NCBI RefSeq assembly: GCF_018448905.1
Contig: NZ_RCWA01000019.1
Span: 17,650 to 81,649 of the forward strand
Length of the DNA stretch: 64,000 bases
Origin: Photorhabdus heterorhabditis
Lineage (GTDB): Bacteria > Pseudomonadota > Gammaproteobacteria > Enterobacterales > Enterobacteriaceae
Reading direction: 5' to 3'
Shown here: positions 57,446 through 64,000 of the stretch, piece after piece
How the letters are laid out: every line of letters begins with the position of its first letter
How positions within the stretch are numbered: position 1 is the first letter of the stretch
The notes under the pieces: generated by a model
The model's database searches: none
Seen by the model: the letters and a program-made list of their open reading frames with translations, nothing else
What the model was told of the DNA's origin: nothing
Program-made: the position numbers and the translations under genes

Positions 57446-58510
57446 CTAAATTTGCCGGGAACGGGTCAGCAACCAAATCAGATAAACTCCGCCAACAAGC
57501 CCCGTCATAAGTCCAATAGGTACTGCCGCTTTTAAAGGCAAAAGCTGTGTAAACAGATCAGCTGCCAGCAAAAGGCAAGCGCCCATTAGCGCGGCACTGA
57601 TGACAGGCATATTTCTCGAACGAGTCAGGCGAACCACAAGCTGAGGTGCGGCCAAAGCAACAAAAGCAATTGGTCCTGCTGCACCAGTGGCAAGAGCGGC
57701 TAACACTACAGCACAGAAAATCATGATAAGACGAACGCGTTCCACCTTGATACCGAGCTGACTGGCAATATCATCCCCCATCTCGATAATATTCAATTTC
57801 CTTGCCGTAAAAAGAACCAGAGGTACCAGTAATACAACCCCCGTTAAAACAGGAAAAACATGTCCCCATGTACGAGCATTAAGTGATCCAGCAAGCCACA
57901 AATTTGCCATCACGGTATTATCCAGATTTCCTTTTACCAGTAATAAGCCATTTAGGGCAGTTAACACTGAACCCACACCAATACCCGTTAGAATAAGACG
58001 ATACCCACCTATTGAACCAGATTTTAAAGACAACAGATACACTACCGCTGCGGTCAGAACGCCACCAACAATAGCAGCAATCGCTACCTGCGCCGCATTA
58101 TTATCAAATAAAACTATCTGTATAATTGCCCCCGTCGCCGCTCCTGTTGTAAAACCAATCACATCTGGGGAACCCAGCGCATTCCTGGAAATGGACTGAA
58201 AGACCGCACCAGATACCCCCAGGGCCGCACCAACAAAAATTGCGGTTAACACTCGAGGTAAACGAATATCCATGATGATCTTTTCGCTGACAGTACCGGA
58301 GCCAGCCCCCCAAAAAGTACTGATAATTTGTTCAATGGTGATATTGAATTTGCCGATAGTCATAGAAAAAACCGCTAATCCCATAATCAGCAGCAGCATG
58401 GCACAAGTCACCATGAGGTTTCTGGGAACGAAAACAAGAGACATCTTTCCTTGTCGCCAGACCTTACCGGAAATCTTAACCTCAGTTTCGCAATAATTCC
58501 GTCTGCTCAT
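57446..58510 (-). CDS. fepG: Iron-siderophore ABC transporter permease (FepG-like)
   Basis: A FecCD-family inner-membrane permease of about 354 aa with 8-10 hydrophobic segments. The blocks RLPRVLTAIFVGAALGVSGA and LGSPDVIGFTTGAATGA are family hallmarks, and GAAGPIAFVALAAPQLVVRL contains the ATPase-contact loop. I chose ATG 58510 (MSRRNYCETE) because its ATGA overlaps the upstream permease stop; an in-frame ATG at 58528 would overlap by 22 bases. Works with the partner permease, the FepC-like ATPase and the FepB-like protein. Confidence 0.92.
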   Translation of the reverse strand: MSRRNYCETEVKISGKVWRQGKMSLVFVPRNLMVTCAMLLLIMGLAVFSMTIGKFNITIEQIISTFWGAGSGTVSEKIIMDIRLPRVLTAIFVGAALGVSGAVFQSISRNALGSPDVIGFTTGAATGAIIQIVLFDNNAAQVAIAAIVGGVLTAAVVYLLSLKSGSIGGYRLILTGIGVGSVLTALNGLLLVKGNLDNTVMANLWLAGSLNARTWGHVFPVLTGVVLLVPLVLFTARKLNIIEMGDDIASQLGIKVERVRLIMIFCAVVLAALATGAAGPIAFVALAAPQLVVRLTRSRNMPVISAALMGACLLLAADLFTQLLPLKAAVPIGLMTGLVGGVYLIWLLTRSRQI

Positions 58511-59574
58511 AATTGGACAATTTTCCATTTTCTGACAAGGAAAACAAAGAACGGCCCTCCGATTAGCGCCACCATAATGCCAACACTAATTTCTCCAGGA
58601 TATCCTACGACTCGCCCCAGGCTATCAGCAGCGACCACCATAACCCCAGAGATAAGCATAGAATAAGGAAGTACCCAACGATAATCAGGCCCTGCAATTA
58701 AACGGGCGAAATGAGGCGCTGTCAGGCCGATGAAACTGATAGGCCCCGCCGCTGCGGTTGCGCCACCAGATAACATAATGATAGCCAGTGCAGACAGAAT
58801 CCAGACTTTGGTTTGATTAACACCCAGTGATTTTCCCAGATCATGACCAAGTGCTACTGTATCAAAAGACTTTGTCAACATTAAGGCAATCATCACTCCT
58901 GAAGCCACCAGAATAGAGATAGGAAAAAGGACTTCATAACCTCGCCCTTGAAGTGAACCCACCACCCAGTGCCGGAATTGATTAAATACCTCATCTTCAC
59001 TGTTTATGGTGATAATCTGGGTGACAGCAAATAATACAACGGACAAGGCTGCGCCCGCCAATACCATTCTTACCGGGTTCAACCCATGCTGGATTCCCCC
59101 AAGTAAATACACAGCACAACCCGCAATGGCCGCCCCAGCCAGACCAAACCACATATAACCAACAACGTCGTAAACACCCAAAAAAGCAATTGCCGAGACA
59201 ATGGAAACCCCGGCCCCGGCATTAACACCCAGGATACCCGGATCAGCCAGTGGATTACGGGTAAGCGCCTGCATAATGGCGCCAGCAACCCCCAACGAAC
59301 AACCAACGATAATCGCCAGCAGAGTACGAGGCACTCTCAGGTAACGAACCAATAAATGTTCACTATTGGCAGGATTAAAAGCGGTGAATGCCTCCCAGGT
59401 GACTTTTATCGTGACAGGACGGGTTCCAACAAAAAGACTAAAAACTGAAAATGCTACAAGCAATAACCCACAAATCAGCAACCCTTTTCGTTGAAATCTA
59501 AATTGCCGGTTATGGGATTGCTCACCAGAATTAGCAGCTGAAAAAATCGGTTTTCTCATGTCCAGCCCAAACAA
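58507..59574 (-). CDS. fepD: Iron-siderophore ABC transporter permease (FepD-like)
   Basis: A 355-aa FecCD permease. Diagnostic blocks are RVPRTLLAIIVGCSLGVAGA and NPLADPGILGVNAGAG, then GPISFIGLTAPHFARLIAG for the ATPase-contact loop. It forms the membrane channel together with the next gene. It lies 17 bases after the binding-protein stop and overlaps the FepG-like gene by 4 bases, so the three are one operon. Confidence 0.93.
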   Translation of the reverse strand: MFGLDMRKPIFSAANSGEQSHNRQFRFQRKGLLICGLLLVAFSVFSLFVGTRPVTIKVTWEAFTAFNPANSEHLLVRYLRVPRTLLAIIVGCSLGVAGAIMQALTRNPLADPGILGVNAGAGVSIVSAIAFLGVYDVVGYMWFGLAGAAIAGCAVYLLGGIQHGLNPVRMVLAGAALSVVLFAVTQIITINSEDEVFNQFRHWVVGSLQGRGYEVLFPISILVASGVMIALMLTKSFDTVALGHDLGKSLGVNQTKVWILSALAIIMLSGGATAAAGPISFIGLTAPHFARLIAGPDYRWVLPYSMLISGVMVVAADSLGRVVGYPGEISVGIMVALIGGPFFVFLVRKWKIVQL

Positions 59575-59591
59575 TGAAGCTATTTCGCTTT

Positions 59592-60566
59592 CTACTTATT
59601 AATGCCAAACCGTTTAACAATGCTGTCAGCAATTTCTTTTGCACTGTAATAGTCAATTCGAAACGAATTCACACCAAGGCCATAGACTTGCCCTGTTTTG
59701 ACCGATGCCAAATTAGCGAGTACCGGATCTTTTAAGAACTCGGTAGCTCTGCTATTTCCTGCGCTTAAAAGAAACGTCGTGGGTGCGGTTAGCTGCGTAA
59801 TATTTTCATATTGTGCCCAAACAAAATCGCCGGTTTTATTTCCACCGTTATGCCAGGCAGGATCTGCCGGCTCGATAGTAAATCCAAGCTGTGAAAGCAG
59901 CAAAGCATGTGGACTTATACTCGTTGATATGGGGTTAACCGTTCCTGGCCCCTCATAGCTGATAATATTAACCTTACCTTCGGGGATTGCAATTTTTGCC
60001 CGACATTCAGCAAGATAATTATCAAAACCAGTAATTCTGGCTGTAACTTTATCTTCAAGCCCTGTCGCCTCGCCTAATTCAGTCGCCAAACCTTGCCATG
60101 TCTGTTTACCATAACCTAAGATAATCGTAGGCGCGATTTGTTTAAGTTGTTCTACCTGAGCATATGCAGAATCAGCGCCACTCATAGAAACCACAATCAG
60201 ATCGGGCGCAACAACATAAGCCATTTCCAGATCAATATTGCCGGCTTGCCAAAGCTTTTCAAGTCCCCGTTCTTGAGCAACGCTGTCCCATTGAGCGAAA
60301 AATTTCCCATTCGTAGCCGTTGCACTTGCGACTACGGGAGCATCAATTGATAACAGTATTCCTGTTATCGAAACAGTGGTCGATAAAATACGCTGGGGTT
60401 TTGCGGGGATAGTGGTGATAGAGCCATCAGCATTTTTAAAATCTCTTGGCCAAGAAAGGCTTTCCGTCTGAGCTACATTTTTTGCATTTGCAGCACAAAC
60501 AGTCCCCCCAAATAAACTGACCAGAGTAATTACCAAGCCATATACAAGGGTTAACATCGATTTCAT
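59592..60566 (-). CDS. fepB: Periplasmic iron-siderophore-binding protein (FepB-like)
   Basis: A substrate-binding protein of the FepB/ViuP type. I chose ATG 60566 (324 aa) because it puts a normal signal peptide at the N-terminus (MKSMLTLVYGLVITLVSLFG, cleavage after VCA or ANA); the ATG at 60623 would add 19 non-signal residues. Typical blocks are ITTIPAKPQRILSTT and LKQIAPTIILGYGKQTW. It delivers ferric siderophore to the permease pair encoded just downstream. A Fur-box-like site is 116-134 bases upstream. Confidence 0.92.
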   Translation of the reverse strand: MKSMLTLVYGLVITLVSLFGGTVCAANAKNVAQTESLSWPRDFKNADGSITTIPAKPQRILSTTVSITGILLSIDAPVVASATATNGKFFAQWDSVAQERGLEKLWQAGNIDLEMAYVVAPDLIVVSMSGADSAYAQVEQLKQIAPTIILGYGKQTWQGLATELGEATGLEDKVTARITGFDNYLAECRAKIAIPEGKVNIISYEGPGTVNPISTSISPHALLLSQLGFTIEPADPAWHNGGNKTGDFVWAQYENITQLTAPTTFLLSAGNSRATEFLKDPVLANLASVKTGQVYGLGVNSFRIDYYSAKEIADSIVKRFGINK

Positions 60567-60947
60567 TCTGGCGTTCTCAGATAGTGATTGTGGTTCAGCG
60601 AGACAAAAACTTCGCATACCCATTCAGATAATCCAAAGTGGACGTAATGTATCATTTTGTCTAATATCCGACAACGAGATTAATAATGATTATCATACAC
60701 AATAACGATGATCACGAAATACGTCACATTATTGTTGTATCGCACAACAAATGTTTCATTTTCTCAGTAATAAAACCAACTCAGATCTCAGCCAGAAACA
60801 ATAAATGAAAAATGGTGCTCAAACAGGAGAGTGAATGTCATGGGAATAAATAGGCAATTATGCGTTGACTTGTTCAGATGGGAATATCGTGGCTCAACAT
60901 TATGTAAACACCTATCACAAGCATAGAAGAGAGTTTTTCCATTTTTT
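60567..60947. promoter_or_regulatory. Divergent intergenic region with Fur-box-like site
   Basis: AATAATGATTATCATACAC (60682-60700) matches 14 of 19 positions of GATAATGATAATCATTATC. It lies between the minus-strand fepB-fepD-fepG operon and the plus-strand VibH-like gene and could repress both promoters under iron-replete conditions. The remainder is AT-rich and shows no gene. Confidence 0.7.
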
Positions 60948-61084
60948 TATACCCAATAGATTTCAAGATGGATCGCGACGGCAAAGGAGCGAATCCCCGG
61001 GAGCAGAGATAACTATGTCATAGAGAACTCTGTGACCGGGTGAGTGCAGCCAACAAAGAAACAACTTGAAAGATAACAGGTATA
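60948..61084 (-). repeat. Palindromic TATACCC repeat, long form, copy 9
   Basis: 137 bases from TATACCCAATAGATTTCAAG to CTTGAAAGATAACAGGTATA. It separates the Fur-box region from the VibH-like gene, whose ATG is 37 bases past its end. Confidence 0.93.
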
Positions 61085-61120
61085 TTCTATTTTCTATGAT
61101 GAATTCATAAGGTTTATCCA

Positions 61121-62464
61121 ATGTCAAATATCGCTCAAACTTCTAGCTGGATTCCATTGACACAGGCACAACAATATTACTGGCACGAGTTCAGCCTGCA
61201 TTCCGAAAGAGTTGTTTCGACTGTCGCGCACTATCTGGATATTCAGGGTAATGTCGATCAGGAAGCACTTTGCAAAGCAATAACAATGATGATTAGTGAA
61301 ACAGATGTGCTCTCTGTCCGTTTTCAGCTCCGTAAAGAAGAGCCGTTTCCTTTACAACAACCGAATCAAGCCGCCACACCACAGCTAAAATTCATCGACT
61401 TACAGACGCAACCCGCCCCCTTTCAAACAGCATTACAACTTATGCGGACCGATGTGGAATCTCCGCTGAATTTATTAACTCAACCGCTATCCGCTCAGTG
61501 GCTATTCAAATTAAGCGAGTCTCATTATCTCTGGTACAACCGCGCTCACCATATTCTTCTTGATGGATTTGGTATGGCACTTCTTGAACATCGTTGTGCG
61601 CATTTTTATTCGTATTATCTTGGTAAGAAAACCAGTTCTGATGCTTCCTTTCATTCACTCAGCTGTTACCTCACGGAAGAACAAGAGTACTGTAACAGCG
61701 ATCAATATGAAAAAGATCGTTTGTACTGGCAAAATTATCTTTCACCTGCGAGCCTTACAACCATGGATATCGCCCGTGCCGACTATAGTACCAAGCACCA
61801 TTACGCCGGCTGTGCGCTCTCTAGGGATATTGTTACAGGCTTAACACGTTTATCGGCTGATACAAGGATCGCCTGGCCAGATCTGTTAGTGGCACTTTCA
61901 AGCATCTACCTGCTTCACTATTTCCCTGCACAGACACAAAATAATGAATATTCAATGCCGATATGGCTACCCTATATGAATCGCCGAACCCGTTTCAGAA
62001 CCAATACACCGGCATTAATGACGAATATTCTTCCCTTATTGATAAACACCAACCCGGATGAGACATTAGAAAGCTTTTTGAAAAAGACAATCAACGCACT
62101 TCATACTCAACGGACTCATGCCAGATATCGTATAGAACAAATTTTTTTAGATCACAATCTACCTCAAGATACCCGTTATTTATTTTCTCCACTCATCAAT
62201 GTACTACCTTTTGACTCACCCAATTTTGTCGATTGCCAGGTTAAACGCCATATACTCACCAGCGGACTCTATGACTGCTTTAGCTTTAACATTATCTACC
62301 GCGGGAAAGTAGATGCTGGAGAATTAATTATTGATCTTGATGCTGACTCATCAATGTTTAGTCAAGAAGAGGTTGAAAACCATCAGAAAAACCTGACTGA
62401 TTTTCTACAAAAAGTGCTCACAGGAAACTGGCTTTTCCTGCCTATAAAAGCGCTTTATTGTTGA
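61121..62464 (+). CDS. Stand-alone NRPS condensation enzyme (VibH-like amide synthase)
   Basis: A 447-aa protein that is a single condensation domain. It opens WIPLTQAQQYYWHEF and carries the intact active-site motif HHILLDGFG (H143, H144, D148). The length and lack of carrier or adenylation domains match VibH, which joins 2,3-DHB held on the EntB/VibB carrier to a free polyamine. The same role is expected here, with putrescine, diaminopropane, norspermidine or spermidine as possible amines; the sequence does not tell which. It resembles the EntF N-terminus too, but stops cleanly at the domain end with a terminator. It is the only plus-strand gene of the cluster. Confidence 0.87.
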   Translation: MSNIAQTSSWIPLTQAQQYYWHEFSLHSERVVSTVAHYLDIQGNVDQEALCKAITMMISETDVLSVRFQLRKEEPFPLQQPNQAATPQLKFIDLQTQPAPFQTALQLMRTDVESPLNLLTQPLSAQWLFKLSESHYLWYNRAHHILLDGFGMALLEHRCAHFYSYYLGKKTSSDASFHSLSCYLTEEQEYCNSDQYEKDRLYWQNYLSPASLTTMDIARADYSTKHHYAGCALSRDIVTGLTRLSADTRIAWPDLLVALSSIYLLHYFPAQTQNNEYSMPIWLPYMNRRTRFRTNTPALMTNILPLLINTNPDETLESFLKKTINALHTQRTHARYRIEQIFLDHNLPQDTRYLFSPLINVLPFDSPNFVDCQVKRHILTSGLYDCFSFNIIYRGKVDAGELIIDLDADSSMFSQEEVENHQKNLTDFLQKVLTGNWLFLPIKALYC

Positions 62465-62479
62465 CATCCTCTGAAAGTC

Positions 62480-62515
62480 GGGGCAACCCTACCGTTGCCC
62501 CCCCCCCTTTTAACG
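62480..62515 (+). terminator. Terminator of the VibH-like gene
   Basis: GGGGCAAC (62480-62487) pairs with GTTGCCCC (62494-62501) around CCTACC. A run of ten C residues (62498-62507) overlaps the stem and is followed by TTTT. The C-tract may vary in length between strains. Confidence 0.7.
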
Positions 62516-62963
62516 CCTGTTTTTTATTAGCTTTAATCATCATCGGATATTTTATTTTGCGTTTAATCAATATTGATTATACTCGCCTTTTATTTTTTCG
62601 GATAATCAACACCTTTTTCAGCGCTTAAATTCTGCCAAATTAACCTTTTTATCTATTTTTTTCACTGCATTGTTTTTATTATTTTCTTCGTAAAATAACA
62701 GCGATAAAATACTTAAATATTATCTTGTCAGAACAATATTCTTTTTCTCACTTATTTGTTTTTAATTCTTTAATTAATGGTTAATCAACTTTAATTTAAA
62801 GGTAATTAACATCATTTTAATAAATCGCACTTATAATTAAATCTATCTTTTATATAAAAAATTTAACTACTATTTTCGTGATTTTAAATAGTCATGGCAG
62901 GTTAAATCGCTACTGCGGCAGACAGAAGATGAACTAGCAAATTATACACAATCACAAGCTAAC
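62516..62963. other. AT-rich intergenic region without gene
   Basis: About 450 AT-rich bases between convergent transcription units. No coding frame, repeat copy or RNA gene recognised. Confidence 0.5.
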
Positions 62964-62994
62964 AGAGAAAAAATCCCAGCTCAATGGCTGGGAT
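62964..62994 (-). terminator. Terminator of the toxin-immunity unit
   Basis: On the minus strand ATCCCAGC and GCTGGGAT (62987-62994 with 62973-62980) form an 8-bp stem with a 6-base loop, followed by TTTTTTCTC. It lies just after the immunity gene stop at 63003. Confidence 0.85.
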
Positions 62995-63002
62995 ATAGAT
63001 TA

Positions 63003-63461
63003 TCACAACATTAAACTAGCGCCATACAATAAACCATCTTGATTAAATTGTAGATGTAATACGTATTTCTGATATTCGTATTTTATCCAGCTATTAATGT
63101 AGCCAAGGAGCATATCTATTTTCCCTCCTCCTCTCATTAATGGCTCACCCAATATTTGGATGACATTTTCTTCATTCCATCCATCTCGGATATTAAGCAG
63201 TAGATTTCCTTTAAAATTTGCGTAACCTTCACTGTTATCAAAGTAAAAATGAATATGGTTCAATAATCCTTGTCGGAAGCCTATCTCTATTCCTGAATGT
63301 GCAAAACTATAATACGTTGTCTGCCCAATGGGATCATTATATTCCAAAGGAGTTTTTGATATTTCAGCCTGCTCTCCAATCGCTAGCTTAAGTTCATGAA
63401 ATTCCTTGGATGATTCCGTAGTACCAAGGGCATTGGTAAATTTAATCCAATCAACAATCAT
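63003..63461 (-). CDS. Putative immunity protein for the upstream toxin C-terminus
   Basis: A 152-aa soluble protein, no signal peptide or membrane helix. Its ATG (63459-63461) overlaps the stop of the upstream toxin frame (ATGA). I do not recognise the family with certainty; GIEIGFRQGLLNHIHFYFDN and the ending LQFNQDGLLYGASLML suggest a compact alpha/beta immunity fold. The role is inferred from the overlap with a polymorphic-toxin tail. A strong terminator follows. Confidence 0.65.
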   Translation of the reverse strand: MIVDWIKFTNALGTTESSKEFHELKLAIGEQAEISKTPLEYNDPIGQTTYYSFAHSGIEIGFRQGLLNHIHFYFDNSEGYANFKGNLLLNIRDGWNEENVIQILGEPLMRGGGKIDMLLGYINSWIKYEYQKYVLHLQFNQDGLLYGASLML

Positions 63462-63876
63462 TTAATTACTCCTATCTGACTATTGAGCTCTATAATTTTC
63501 TTAACTGCATTATCAACCAACTTAGGATCATAACCACGTTCAATCATATTAGTTCTTAGAGCATCAGTATCGCGACATACTGCACCACAGAGATTCATTG
63601 CATCTTGTTGAACTTGCAACGGAGTATTTTTTCCCCTATAAGTTGGCCCAGCAGAATGAATATCTTTGGGAACTTCTACAGCTGTCGCATTTTGATAAAG
63701 GTTTTTTTCTTCATCTTTTTTTAGAGGACGCCCCAATTCATTTTCTTTTGCTTTCTTGAGCGCTGCAAATGATGGGATATGATCATGTTCTAGCCCATTT
63801 CCAACGACCTCACGGGATTTTAATTCCTTATAAGAACCAACATCAAGCAGCTTCACTGCCTGAATCTCATCACTAG
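63458..63876 (-). pseudogene. Polymorphic toxin C-terminus (HNH-like), 5' side cut by an insertion sequence
   Basis: The frame is open from the IS junction (codons for SDEIQA) to the stop at 63458; the GTG at 63856 is probably internal. The product has the VGSYKELKSREVVGNGLEHD pattern common in C-terminal nuclease domains of hemagglutinin/CdiA- or Rhs-type toxins, with possible catalytic residues in GLEHDHIPS and a later DIHSAGPTYRGKN. The delivery part of the toxin is absent on this side of the IS. It may be a displaced orphan toxin module kept with its immunity gene. Confidence 0.65.
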
Positions 63877-64000
63877 GTAGTGTCCCTTAATTATATAATC
63901 TCCGGCAAAAGAGTCGAATACAGCCTAATTTCACCATCGACAGATAGTTTCGTGCTGTTTTTTCATAGCGTGTTGCAATACGTCGATTACCTTTCAAAAA
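63876..64000 (-). mobile_element. End of an IS5-family-like insertion sequence (partial)
   Basis: The terminal inverted repeat reads GGGACACTACC on the minus strand at 63876-63886, next to a CTAG sequence. Immediately inside is the C-terminus of a DDE transposase ending at 63887: TRYEKTARNYLSMVKLGCIR then LFCRRLYN and stop. This tail is typical of IS5-group (IS427-like) transposases. The element continues past the window. Confidence 0.85.
63887..64000 (-). CDS. IS5-family-like transposase, C-terminal fragment (continues beyond window)
   Basis: About 37 codons read on the minus strand into the window edge and stop at TAA (63887-63889). The sequence RRIATRYEKTARNYLSM matches the conserved C-terminal E-region neighbourhood (RYEKxxxNF/YL) of IS5-type transposases. 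Completeness cannot be judged from here. Confidence 0.8.
   Translation of the reverse strand, partial: FLKGNRRIATRYEKTARNYLSMVKLGCIRLFCRRLYN

Noticed and set aside
61121-62464. VibH-like protein considered a truncated EntF
   Set aside because: It ends cleanly at the domain boundary with its own terminator and no adenylation-domain remnants follow, which fits a stand-alone amide synthase better.
1-64000. CRISPR arrays, tRNA or rRNA genes, prophage integrase
   Set aside because: No regularly spaced direct repeats, no tRNA-like cloverleaf and no integrase were recognised; repeats seen are dispersed palindromic elements.

Overview
The window looks like a Photorhabdus chromosome, an insect-pathogenic, nematode-associated enterobacterium. 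I infer this from the insecticidal toxin complex (Tc) genes, a catechol siderophore locus of vibriobactin/photobactin type, a fabclavine-like polyamine biosynthesis remnant, and many copies of one short palindromic repeat. I found no rRNA, tRNA or CRISPR array.

Region 1 (1-10011, + strand) is the 4-hydroxyphenylacetate (homoprotocatechuate) catabolic operon in the order hpaG(partial)-E-D-F, a Bcr/CflA-type exporter, a succinate-semialdehyde-type dehydrogenase, hpaH, hpaI, hpaX, hpaA. The hydroxylase genes hpaB and hpaC, normally next to hpaA, lie at 20822-22920. The two parts are separated by about 10.8 kb of foreign-looking DNA (10012-20821). That DNA holds small hypothetical genes (one frame broken by a stop), a YgfF-like short-chain dehydrogenase, a complete TccC-type Rhs protein with an overlapping putative immunity gene, and on the minus strand a PfaD/aminotransferase fusion with the tail of a dehydratase-domain gene. 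Four palindromic repeat loci punctuate it.

Region 2 (23257-45382, + strand) starts with a POT-family peptide transporter and continues with a Tc locus: two tandem TcA genes (2180 and 2399 aa) with duplicated upstream regions, a TcdB-like TcB gene (1469 aa), a holin-like gene, and a frameshifted, truncated tccC. The only full-length TcC-type gene in the window is the one at 12671, about 27 kb upstream of TcB.

Region 3 (45486-62464) is an iron-acquisition locus. On the minus strand lie entC-entE-entB-entA for 2,3-dihydroxybenzoate synthesis and activation, a FepC-like ATPase, a 1044-aa NRPS protein with C-PCP-C architecture and no adenylation domain, a TonB-dependent receptor, two FecCD permeases and a FepB-like binding protein. 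A stand-alone VibH-like condensation protein is on the plus strand. Fur-box-like sites precede the receptor and the binding protein. The set fits a bis-catechol amide siderophore on a polyamine backbone; import and synthesis genes are interleaved.

Region 4 (62465-64000) has a short toxin C-terminus with an overlapping immunity gene, its 5' side cut by the end of an IS5-family-like insertion sequence that leaves the window.

At least ten copies of an 80-145 bp inverted-repeat element (TATACCC...GGGTATA) occur. One interrupts a duplicated toxin promoter whose sister copy preserves the empty site; another supplies the stop codon and last residues of the NRPS gene.
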